A stretch of 64,000 nt of DNA from Rhexocercosporidium sp. MPI-PUGE-AT-0058. Its lineage: Eukaryota > Ascomycota > Leotiomycetes > Helotiales. Positions 12,240 to 24,043 of this stretch are shown here, piece after piece; position 1 is the first letter of the stretch; each line of letters begins with the position of its first letter. The stretch is from positions 62,001-126,000 of the forward strand of contig JAGTJL010000037.1 in NCBI GenBank assembly GCA_020746875.1, in the 5' to 3' direction. The notes beneath the pieces were generated by a model, which saw only the letters and a program-made list of their open reading frames with translations, was not told the origin of the DNA and ran no database searches. Both the position numbers and the translations under genes were made by a program.

Positions 12240-13560
12240 ATAACCACCGGGTTGTTGGCGTTGGGCGGTAGGCGCGTGGGGATATTTTACAAATAAGGAC
12301 GGCACGTCACAAAAAGTTTGGAAGCTCTCACGAATTCTTTATTCTTTTTGGAGTGTTCTGAAATCTAGAACCAAAACTACCTGTCGCAACCTGGTTTCCG
12401 TTTACTTTAGATCATATATTTAGTCATCTTCCTCAACCGGAGCTGTCTGTTTCCGTGCTTTCCGGAGTCGTGACTAAACAACCACAATGGCCAGTTTTTT
12501 TGATTGTATCTGCCTAAGTAGTTCCACCGAAAGGGCAGTGATATGTATCCCCATTTTCTTCCTTTTTCATCGGTTCGCATTTATCTATTATATCGTCTAT
12601 TAAACATGAACACCCGTCCTATTCGTAGGGCCTGATTATGCACATGTCGGTCTTGCTACGCGGGCTTTATAACTTAACCCGTAAGCCGTGGACTCGAGAA
12701 ATTCCGGGATAAACTTATATATAAATTGAAATATTTTCGTAGAATGAAACTTGTAGAATCGAGCCAAATGCTATCTTATATACCTTAGGAATTAGCAAAT
12801 TTCGATCTCACAAACACAGAAATTAGAATTCGCATACCGTGGGGAGTTGACCTAAATCTTCTGAAGTCTCGCAGTATTAAAGTGAAATTAAATACGTAAC
12901 ACTATTATATAACTATAGGTTGGATGAGGCTCCTCACCAGGATGCATAACAATTGATGTGCTGGCGAAATAATCTATATAAAAGGATTACATGCGCCCCG
13001 TTTGTGCCTACTGTTTCAATGAGGCGAAAATGAGGCGAGCAGACATGCAAGGCTTCCATAGTCCGAAGACGATAAGGCTCGGCACAAATCCTCGTCCCGT
13101 TCCGCGACAACGCTTTATAATGCAAAGCGACATAATTAACTTAGTCGGTTGAACAACGTGGGTGGGGAGGAAGTTGTCGCCCGCCACTTTATAAAGCTAG
13201 CCATTTCGAAAGGTTGATACCTAGGTAGTAAGAGTAGGGCTTCGACGTCATTGCATCAAGCCAGACTATGCAGGTGAGGTTCATCGCAAGGACCATTTCA
13301 GCGTGCCTGTCCCAGACTACGTTGACATCGGCGGTGATGTTTGTGAACCGACCAGCCCCTCCGCAAAAAGGCCCGTTTCGACACCGCCACGGCGTCGATC
13401 AGTTGATTGGTCCGCTTAGACGGATGTACAAAATGCCCCTGGTGCTGCACTTCTATTTCAAGAGGGACTGTTTCTGGTACCCTTTCTTAAGTTCCACTTC
13501 ACTTCTGCCGCGTTCTATTAAACAAGAGTAACATCTCATTATAGTCCTTACTGCGTTCGA

Positions 13561-15559
13561 AGAGGCATCAATCTTTGAGCTTTTACCATAATATAAACTG
13601 CTTCACGTCTACATCCATAAGTATATCAAGTAGGAATCTAATAGGTCGCCATTTAATTCAAATGTATAACAAATAATTCTACTATCCTTCGGCTTACACA
13701 TGCCACGTGCCATACATTACTTTCCCGATATATAACTAACACATCAGGCAAGGAACCCAGATTTAACTCTCCTCGGCCTCCAAAGTCGCCAAAAATAATC
13801 GAGGAGTCAAAGGTAGACCCCCACGAAATACTCCCCTTATTATTAAAGGGCGTTTAATTTAGGACCTCTTACGCACTAGAGCTGTTAATACGAAGGCAAT
13901 TCTTTACGCCGGCAGGAAAGAGCTCAGCCTAGGCAAAAAAAGTTATTATAAGTAGTAAACAAATTATAGACTTTAAAGCAAACTCAAAAAGGGATTTATT
14001 ACATTATATTTAACGATATATTATTTAGCTTATTATATTCTCGATTTAATAATTAGTCCTTATAAAACCTATATTTAATAAATATTAAAAATAAACATTG
14101 AAAAAAATATATTAAATCGTTTAAAAAAGTAAATCCCACTCCTTCTCTTAATTATTTATACCCACTATTTTAATAGCATTTATAAGAAGGCCCCCCATAA
14201 TAATAGACTTACTTAAAATGACTTCTTAAAATCTTTATACAAAAGCCTTAAGACTAAGCTTATAGATATCTTATAAAGTCTTTTAATACTTAAGATATAA
14301 TCTTAATTAAAATTACTATCCCAGTCTAATTTAATATAACAATTACTATAAATAATTAATAGTCTTATTAATGACGTATTCCGTTTTAACAGCTTGTTTT
14401 TATATTTAATCTTTTTAAGAAAAACATTAAAAGACTCGGTAATTCCCTTACCTATAATCCACCCCTACTAATCTTTCTTTTCTTTAAAATCGCAATTAAC
14501 ATAAAATACGTTAATCTTCGCTTTAATTTTAGACTTTACGTTATTATATTTCTTTATTATAATAACAAAGTTAAGCTTTAATTATTTAAAGTCTTATTAC
14601 GTCAAATCGTAAAGAAGACAATAAATATAAACTAGGATTTCGTTTAAAGCCGATTTAAAGAGTAGGAGCTGTTGCGATAGTACTGGAGAAAGCATCTTAT
14701 TATGTGGACAATTTTTAAGACTTTCTCAAACTCAGTTACCTTATTATTCATTAACTCACCTGAACCTTCTTTTTTGACTTATATTTAACTAATTAATTGG
14801 CTTTGTTAGCATCGATTAATATAGTCTTAAAAAGTGTACCTTTATGTTATTTAACGTTTTACGTATTAATAGTCTAAAAATAAAAGGAGAGGCACCTCCT
14901 AAGGACAGATGTAGTTCGGGGTCTGAAAACGGCTCACATTAATCTTTATAACATAGACACTAGCCTCTATTTAAAGATCTCGCTAAATGAATTTGTGGAC
15001 AAAAACCCTATTTTGCGCCTTTTTAGAATGTCCGTAAGGGCCTAAACTGAACGACCTTAACGGCATGTTCGCGGTGAGGCTTCCTCCAGATGTAAACAAG
15101 TCGTGTGGCTCCTAAACATACGAAATCCAGAATTGGCTTGGACTTAAGAATTGTCAAGGTAAAAAGGAATAATTTTGGAAGGGGTTAAGTTAGGCACACA
15201 TTTCTTTTACTACAATTTTTAAAAACCTTGACAATAAAGGAGAAGTAAATGAAATAGCTCCGCCAAGTACTTATAAATCATTTTAAAATGCTTATATTAA
15301 TCGTAATCAGGCATAGCAACCTCGCTAATTATGGAGAAGAAAGTCAGAAAAAGGCGTGACAGAGTTAAGACCGACACTTCGAGAGACTATAGATTTTAAG
15401 AGTAAAACAGAATTGACGGCACTTTGTGAAATTCTTTTTAACCTTAAATATCCTTAATATTATTATATTATATAATGTTCCCCTAAACTCTTTTATAAAA
15501 AACCTTCTAAAAACGCCTCACAATACTAATAGCTAGGCGGGCCCCCACTATACAATTAC
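13561..15559. repeat. AT-rich, RIP-like block, content unidentified
   Basis: Strong TA enrichment and stop codons in every frame are typical of RIP-mutated repeat DNA. Stretches near 14880-15250 are less extreme. I could not recover a recognisable protein. It lies immediately downstream of the decayed kinase and may belong to the same repeat. Confidence 0.5.
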
Positions 15560-17960
15560 CTATTCCTCCTTTCCCAGACGGTCTATCGCTCTATTAAATA
15601 CATCTATCATCCCATCGTATATTATATTATAATCGTGGAATATGCTTATAAAAATGTCCCTATCTTTAATTAAAAAGAGGGCGGATCGGAGCTCGCGAGC
15701 CAACGGCTTGAGGTTCTCGAATTTCGGCGCAAACTCCGCGATAACATTTTCGAATCGATTTTTACTTATATAGCCCTACTTTATATTAGCAATTTCTATA
15801 TATATCCCAGTATACTAACCTCATAATATATTTATCTTCAGTCTCATTAGCTTATTGACTTTTTGCCTACCCGTACCTTTATAGCTATATTAAATATATA
15901 TTTAAATAAAAACGTAAAAAAATAACTCGAGGTCGTGCTAATATATGTGACCTTTACCTTTAAGAACCTCAATTACTATAAATTATATAGTACTAGTCCG
16001 GTGACGAGCCCTACTCGGCACGCTATCCAGCTCCTTTACTAAGTCTAAGTCAATTAGTCTTCCTTTAAGGGCTTCTTCGGCAAGGAGTTTAATAATAATA
16101 TTATTATTTTCGGAGACATCTCAATAAAAAATCTTTTTATTTTAAAGTAATAACTTATAACCTCGAATAGCATCGCGCAGCGCCTCTAAAAGCTTTTTAA
16201 TCGATTAATATTTATAAAAAAGTCGTCTAATAAGTAAAATTATTAAACAGTAGTTCACTCGGTTGCCGTACGTCTCACTTTCGCAATTTATTAAATTATT
16301 TACTTTAGTTTCTTAAATACTATCGATATTATTCCGCTATTAGTCGTTCCGGCAGTTTACTAAACTATTAACTACTGTTTCTTAAATACTAAGAGCGCTT
16401 ATTACGTCTAATTAGTCGTCTTTATACACATTTGTCGCGCTAATATAATTATCGTTAAATTTAGACCTTTTTAGTTTACTACTCTTATTAAGTCTTTTAT
16501 TTCTTTTTCTTTTCTACTTAAAGGAAAAAGTTATGGCGCTACTTACACCGATTCTTAAGCTAATTAAATAAGCCATACTACTCCCTGACCTTCTCTTAAG
16601 GCTTGTTTTTAAATACGCTTTACTAAATTCTAAACTATTATTAACTTAAAAAGCTTTTTTCGACGGCTTTTATAATAACTTAAATTTCATAGCTCGTCGT
16701 AAATATAAAATAATATCTAAGTCGCCGTTAATAGTAATTTACTTATAATTAAATTATATAATAATACTTATAATTCCTTTCTCTTTTATTAACTTTAATA
16801 ATTCTCCCTCCCGTTGCCTTTTATTAAACGGCCAAGCGAACTTCACAACGTATTCCTAATCCGTTAAGTTAAGTCTCCTTTCTTAATAATACGTTATTCT
16901 CCGGTATATTATCGCTTTTGTCGAGGCGATTAGCTTGTCCTCTAAAGAGATTCTCATATTTTATATAATAATATATTTACCGTTATTATTACGTTTAATA
17001 AACGTGTTTAAACTTAATTTTACATCGGATATTATTACATAGCCGACAAAGACCTTAATAAATCGCTCTAACTCTTTATAAATATCGAACTTCTCGGAGT
17101 TATACGGTCTAAATTTATTAAATACTTAAAGTCGTATTATATTTCCGTAAATTATAAACTTAAGCACAAATCGCCGCTCTAATTGACTTCTAAACACTTC
17201 GCGTATATACTCTGTCAACTATACTAGTATTTTTGTAAATCGGTCCTCATTAAGATTCTCTTTGTGTTCTTTAATAACAAGTACATTAAACTAGTCGTAC
17301 TCGCCGTCCAGTAAGGCAACGTCGGCAGGGGTAAAGAAAATATTAAGCTTGCGATTAGCTTTTAAGCCCCTTAACACTTTATTCGCTAATATATAATATT
17401 TACGGCGAAGTCCGCTAAGAACAATGTCTTAAAACTTTATAAACTACTTAAAAAAAAGACTTTAAATTAAAGGCTTTAGCCACCGCTCTAACGACCTTTT
17501 ATATATTAAGCTCTCGACTCTTCGTAAATATCTCTTACGTTATTTGTTTAAGACTTTCCTTCGAAGTATTACTCGAAAAAGCCTCCGACATCGTAGTAGA
17601 CGCGCCTAATAAATTCCTCAAGTATCCGCTAGTCAACCTCATCGTATGTCTACTTAATCCCTCCCTAAGAAGCCGAGCTAAATTAAAGTGGCGTGTCGAA
17701 AACGACTTTCTCGAAGGCGGTCGGTGGCGTTAATTATTTAGGGCTAGTAAGTAATTCGGTGACGGCGTTATAAACTTAATTCCAAATGAGTGCATCGTCC
17801 CGATTGTCGGTAAAGGCCGTAGTTAAAAGAGATTTAATACGGTCGAAGTAGAAGTTGTTAAAGCTAATAATAAAATTAAGTTTTAGGAGATCGCTACAAA
17901 GGGTGCTATGGCGTGTCTTTAACCGTAGGAAACGAATCGCAGGGAGATTTAATAGAGCAA
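15560..17960 (-). pseudogene. RIP-decayed FunK1-type fungal protein kinase
   Basis: Reading the minus strand through stop codons recovers the FunK1 order. First comes an N-terminal helical region (LLTTAFTDNRDDALIWN). Next is the FVLKFIIYGNIIRL/VFNKFRPYNSEKFDI segment and a lysine-bearing kinase core (EYVVKFAWPFNKRQREGELL). Then come the catalytic loop (about 16104-16130), the substrate-loop region (ARHRTSTI) and a C-terminal helix ending at TAG 15562-15560. The catalytic HRD is now Tyr-stop-Asp, explained by CAT-to-TAT and CGA-to-TGA. Most stops replace expected Gln, Arg or Trp by C-to-T or G-to-A changes. The copy is certainly dead; the start is approximate. FunK1 kinases are fungus-specific and often multicopy, which would make them RIP targets. 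Confidence 0.75.
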
Positions 17961-19680
17961 AGAGGAGACCGATAGTAAGAGTTTAGATATCTATATATAA
18001 ATTAGACAGAAAGGAGGTACTTAAACAAACGCCAGACTGTCGTACCTTCTTGCGTAAGCTAATCGAGCGCGTCTGAAGTATAAGAAATGGTTCCGTCTTC
18101 ACAAATTGAATTAAAAGAGGTGCGAAAGGCATTGAGACCTTTCCTAATAAGATTATTCTTAAGGATTTCTGACTGGGCCTGGTCCGTTATAATTGACAAG
18201 CTCCATCTGCGATTATAATGTTCTTTGCGAGGGATGGTTGAGAAAAGTCGTGTTTCGTGACATATGGCCACCGCCTAAACAGCGATCGGGATTACCTCGG
18301 GATTGTTAGCTCTCGGTGGAGGCAGACTCCACTAACGTAATACTGCCGACACCTTGCCCCTCAAACTCCTCGCCTTTGAATATGGCGCTGCGCTTTATCC
18401 TCGCTGCATTAAATCTCATACTGCATGTCATCGCCACCCCTCAAGCTCAAGCTCCTCTGTTCTCGTATACAAAGGCTGTAGCAGCCGTGGTCCAAGTGCA
18501 ATAGCAAATGCTCCTCATCTTTAATGCTGTCCACTCCTCGATGGGAATCCAGCTTGAAAAACGGCATGTCGTTCTTTCCCGCAAAAATACCCACTAACAC
18601 TCACCTCTACCATAGAACACATACACCTAATGAGTAAAGAGTGTAAAATGGCTTGCATCGAGATCGAACATGTAAAGATTTTCGCTCGAGCTTTCCCAGG
18701 CAGACGACCTAAGAGGAGGCCTGGAAAACCTAGGGATTATGAGCGACTAAAACGTCCCGGCGAACCTAGAGTTGACTTAGGCAAAGACTGTGGATAGAAT
18801 ACAAAGCATAGATAACAATAATAATAAACTAGACTTTTCGAGATATTACTTTCACAATTTACCGGGAGACCCGACCTTTTATAAATCTAGTTTATATAAA
18901 TAAGATGTTAGTAAAAAAGACTACAATAGGAACTCTTAATATACAAGATTATATTTTACGTAATATAACGGACGGCAATAATAACTAAAGATTATTATAA
19001 TCTTAAAATAAAGTAGGAAATTAAAGGGTTTATAAGAATAAAAATAGGATTTAAAATCATTTTCTGCGAGTTCAATAATAAATTGGTTCTCGAAAGTGCT
19101 TATAAAAGACTAAGTGGCAAAAACCAAAGCTTCGAGAGGATGCCTTAGCTCGATGTGCTAAGGGAGAGCCGATGAGGTATTTAGGCATTACGGCGCAAAG
19201 ACTAAGACTCGATTACTTAAGCATAGTATCGGCATATTAATATGATCTTAATATGTCGAATCCGGACCCCGAAAGAGCGGACCTAGCGAGATTGCCAGCT
19301 TTTAATGTAAAAGGACTTAAAAGCATAAAAGCTAATTTCATGGCTCTTTTTAAAGAAAGCAATTTAAGAAGTAATATTGTAATAATTAGTAAGGCGTTAT
19401 AAATATGATTACCACTCGCTACTCTAATCGTCTACAACTCATGGCTGGGAATGACACTTCAAGAGATATTATTCTGTCGGACATTACAGTTTTACTCATC
19501 TCTACATCGACTATGGAAGCCTTCTAATGACCTACCTAAATTTTAAGGCCTTAGATAATAGGGATCATGGGGATATTGTTTTGATGTCTCCGATCTCAGT
19601 GCTCTCTATAGGGGCAAAGCGTGCAGTAGACGCATTAAATAAAATAATTAGTCGGGTAGAATATATGTATTTATATGTCC
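17961..19680. other. Mixed-composition spacer, no supported gene
   Basis: Between the FunK1 and HET pseudogenes. Short frames at 18059-18271 (-) and 18316-18504 (+) show no domain. The stretch 18680-18790 could encode an Arg/Pro-rich peptide on the plus strand, but stops follow at once. Composition is moderately AT-rich. Confidence 0.4.
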
Positions 19681-21900
19681 TCAGATAATACAAATCATCT
19701 TTCGTCTCTTCTGGTGAAGCCAATTTGGATCTATTTCTTCTAATCTCCTCTTTCCCGGGACATTCCGTGTGTAGTGCTGAAACTCGAAGTAACTCAGTCT
19801 CTTGGGCATATTATTGTCGTTGCAACTAAGGATGATCTTATAAGAGTTGCCAATAGTCTTAACGCCTGAGCGGATTTCCAAGCATTTCACTCTTTGCGGC
19901 GCTGGCTGTAATAGAGTATCCCAGATCGCTTCGATCGGTATTACAGTAGGCTTGGCGTCGAGACGCCGACGGTAATGGATCTGTCGATCGGGGCTAATTG
20001 GAGATCTGCTTCGATAATATCGGTCGCCTGCTTTGTAGGTTTTCCAGGGCGACCGAGTTCTGTTCCGAGCACCCAGCTCTGAAGCAACACGGGAGGTTCG
20101 ATCAGCCTCGCTATGTGACGTATACTCGACGATTTCTCGTCTATTCCAGAACGCCTCGCGAACATATCCCCTGATAGCTAATTGTCCTCTTTTGACATTC
20201 TTAAAAGGGTATAAAAAAGACATGAGCTTGACCTTACACTCGGCAACTTCCAGGGTATAGTTATTCTAATCAAGATTATTCATATCTTGCTAGGTGATTA
20301 GTGATTATATCGAAGCCCACGACTACGACGGCGTCAGTATTATGCTCGTTGAAATACCAGCTACAGAATTGTTTTCGGAGTGGTAATCTCGATATTATAA
20401 GGGTTGTCTTAGCATATCTTTCATCCAGAGACCGGCCTTATACTGCGATGGATCCCAGCCTATAGCCACCGCTATGTGTTTGGCAGTCCTTTCAAAAGCA
20501 ACCAGCTTGTCATCTAAGCTCTCGGCGCGGCGTGCGGAGTAATCGACGACCTCTTGTAGCCAATTTATTAGTTGTAACTCAGGATCATCAGCTTGAGTTT
20601 ATGAGAGCATACTCGCGAACATTAAGCTATTAAAGGAGGATGTGCTGAAGAAGGTCTTGCGTGAGGGTGATAGCATACCAACGTCGCTATCCGCATGGCT
20701 TGTCTCCCGGCATCTCCACAAAACCCGCTCAGACTCGAAGCGAAAAATACACAGAGTATTTTTGTCTTCCGGCTGTGTCTAAATCCTCGTGTCAATTGGC
20801 TGTCGCTTCTCTTCGAATTCCCGTTCAATAAGGCTTATACGGTCTTTCTTAGTATTTCCTTCATTTGTCAGAGTAATAGGAAGTTCATACTCGCGATACA
20901 GCGGATCCCGAGGTCCTGAGAACCCCGCATCGCTATGCGCTGCACAAGCGGCCGATATGATAACGGCTGCCCATGCGTAGAATTCGGGCATGGCATCCAA
21001 TTCACTCCGAATAACCTATCTGTCTTGGTCTTGCTGGATATAGAGTGCGTCTACCCAGAGATAACGCAAGCCGAGTGCTCGAGTAATGTCCGCGGCATCT
21101 CGAATCGTCTTGGGGAGTTTAGAGAGAGAAAATCCGGTGAGGCGATGTTAGATATTTTTCGAGGTTGTTTTGGAAGCTTCCAATATGGCCAGATCTTTGC
21201 CCCAGCAGTAACTCAAGATACTATAAGCTATATTCCTTCCTTGGGTCTTTATTATGCGAACTTGCCCATCGTCACTGGGCCTCAGGTCAAGTATTTACTT
21301 CGGCAGCTTATGAGAGTGCATTTCTTGTCTGAGCCTGTTGCACATGGCATGCTTCCTGTGACAACGCCGTAGACAATGCCTTATCCACTGTATGTTTTCT
21401 AGGGATAGCGGATATTGGTTTGGGGGTCGGGTTTTAACGTAGTGAGCCGTTAATCCATTTGATTCTAATTTGTCAGCACCTAATCTGTTAGGAAGGATGG
21501 TAATGGATCTATCTCTCTTGGTATAAGCGAGCAGGCTGTCTTTAATACAATCGTCCCAAGGCCTATCAGATAATTGCCACTCGCAATTAATAATACAACG
21601 GCTATCAGTTAGAGAGGTTGTAATTAGTAGTGAGATTTCATGGGATATTTTCGAGTGTAAAAGAAATAGATCTAATAGCGGACAAGCGTCGTTCCGGTAT
21701 ATCCATGAAGAAGCCGGCACGATTCGTTTTAGCTGCTCGTTAAGGAAACGGCATCCGTCCTTAGCGGAGAGGAATACCTGATTGAATGGTAAGGTGACCG
21801 TGGAGAACTTAGCGCTAACTTCCAACTTGATTAGAGGGCAGAGCTGACAGGAATGGACTGAATCCACGGTCCTGGTCGAGGATGACTTCGAGGAATTCAT
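19681..21900 (-). pseudogene. HET-domain pseudogene
   Basis: A complete HET gene layout is visible on the minus strand but is broken by stops. From 21900 come an N-terminal region ending in WIRHCLRRCHRKHAMCNRL and a decayed core with ILSYCWGKDL. Next are [30 protein letters not shown] (two blocks, about 21130-21030), IISAACAAHSDAG, and LQEVVDYSARRAESLDDKL (about 20570). A PS-stop-SWASI motif follows (expected PSWSWAS), then a C terminus ending in ICII at 19681. In-frame stops occur after LPK (about 21294), before the LPKTI block, after IQQDQDR and at the WSWAS motif. The last is TGG-to-TAG, and the others fit CAA/CAG-to-TAA/TAG, matching RIP. Introns could remove one or two of these. Only a few sites changed, so the copy is lightly mutated compared with its neighbours. 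Confidence 0.82.
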
Positions 21901-24043
21901 CGGACCGTTCCTTGATAAAGCAATCCTAGATACGCCGTGGCGAAGACTTCGGGCTCGTCACAGTATTAGTTAGATCGAAAATCCGAGCGGATTTGTATCG
22001 TCTACCAGCAGGATGGATAAAGGAGATGCTGAGGGTTGAAAGCGCGACGCGACGCGACGTGACGCGACTACACTAACTAAAAATAGTTAGTCGTTTGACT
22101 CGAAGGCCTGTCGCTAGAATTTACTGCTTAGTATTTATCTATTATATTTCTGTAATATTTCGGAATACTATCTAATAGCAGTAGGAGAACAATAGTACCG
22201 TCTTCCCCTTGCCACTTAAATGGTTCTGTTAATTGCTTTATGTCTTCTAATAGCTCTTAATGGGTGTTTAGCTTAAAATATCCTATGGCTATGTACTAAA
22301 GTGCTATACTAAGGAGGAAGATGTCTACTTTAGGTGTATTGTATGGGTATAGGGATGTTAGGTGTCGCTAGGGTGGAACAAGCGTCTGGGACCTATTTTA
22401 AGAGGACGATATCGTTCTATTATGTTGAGTGTTTGTTAAGTTGGGTACTCCGCAATGGAAATTGAAGATAATGTGAGGTAAGGCAGTGGGTGAATGGGAT
22501 TTATTTGGAAGGTTTCGAGAACGCTCCCGCCCCTTATGGCGTATTCAGCCTCACCCGGCCGAAACACTTTCTTTCGTTCACCGAATTCTGATGTACAGCG
22601 TATTAGGGATGAGGCTTCATGAGGCGTAGTCAAACGATGAGGCTGAGGCGCACTTGAGATTTTCGTTTCTGACTACTCAGAAACCGATAGTACTGCTTAG
22701 AGAATATCCTCGATAAACTACGTTATAACTTTGATTGCGGAAAGGGGATCAAAAAGAGGTCACTCTAACAAGTCTGATCTACTTATCTTATTTATTATTG
22801 ACTTTAAGTACCTTGAGTCAAACTCAAAACCTTCTTGATATTAATCACATATCCTACTCGTTTGAAATATACCCCGCACGTAACATCTTTTCGCTCCAAC
22901 TACCTCTAAAACATTGCCAAAAATTTGTTGCACATCGCAGAAGAGCCCAACATAAGAATAGCGCAGCCTATTGGATAGGAAGCCAAGCTTGGGCATCAAG
23001 CAGGTAGCCTTGTCAGGATTTAACTAATCGCAGCCGTGCTACAGCCTCTCTTTTAGAGGGAAATTCCCTAGGTTGAATTAAACGAGTATTATAGCCACAA
23101 ACATATTACTTTTGTCTATATGTGTGTATAAATAGAAGCCAGAACATGCGCAAGAAGGGGATCTCTAGTCATATTAAGGCAAGAAACGATTTATTTCTTA
23201 AAAGAATAAGGCCTTTTTAAACCTTGCTAACTAAGGCGTTAAAGCCTAAGCAATAATAACTTGTTAGTCGAGAATCGATTGATTTATTAAAGAAGGATGG
23301 AGAATATAACTATATACATATAAAACAGGATAAAGAAGTACTAGAACTACCGACACGTGCCTTTAAGTGATTTTATATATAATATAACTTTAATTTAAGT
23401 TCTTTCCTACTATATAGGCCTTAATGAGATTCTCGTGCATATTAGCCTCATTAACTTAGATATTATTATCTTTTGAATATCTTTTCCACTTAATCTAATA
23501 TTAGGTAATCATCTTCTTCCGCCTCCCTCGACCAACCGGGACAACTTAATCATTTATAACTTACTTAACTTCGAACTAGTTATCCTTAGGGTTCACAGCG
23601 GATGGCTTAATTTCCTAAATAGCTTGTTCGCTGACTTACTAATATTTTAGGCCTTAATGAAAAGTAGGTATACCTTCTATAGAGCCGTTACTAAGATTAT
23701 TGTGGGCTTTATTAATATGTGAATCGGGTAGCTCTTTACGATCAAGAATATTCCGTAAATCTAGTTTATAATAGGCAAACGGTATAAAGCTTAAATAAGT
23801 AGTCTCGAGTTACCTGAATTTAACGAGTCGCCGACAAATATAAAATCTTTATTAAAGCATTTGCGCCTTCCTTGCTTAGTGATTATATCTTCATAAGTCA
23901 GAACATTAATTGACTCCGCTAATGGCTTCTCGCCGAGTAAAGTGTCTCCGATAGTCGAAAGGTCTAGCTAGTCACTGTCGTCCGCTAGAGTAATAAAAGC
24001 TCTTATATTTTAGTCAGACTTAAGTCTTTAAAATATCGGTGTA
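21901..24043. other. Spacer grading into AT-rich block, no gene seen
   Basis: No supported gene. It includes five 5-bp GACGC-type units at 22044-22068 and a perfect 8-bp inverted repeat (ACTAACTA/TAGTTAGT, 22072-22091). From about 23050 rightward the DNA becomes RIP-like. Short frames at 22436-22633 (-) and 22735-23007 (+) have no recognisable content. Confidence 0.45.
22044..22068. repeat. 5-bp tandem repeat
   Basis: Five copies of a GACGC-type pentamer, one carrying a C-to-T change (GACGT). Confidence 0.75.

Larger units (their letters stand above)
10606..13560. other. Repeat-containing intergenic region, no convincing gene
   Basis: Nearly 3 kb with no gene I can defend. It holds short tandem repeats (separate entries), an 8-bp-arm inverted repeat, and scattered open frames of 60-90 codons without domains. 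Composition declines toward AT as the first AT-rich block is approached. Confidence 0.5.
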
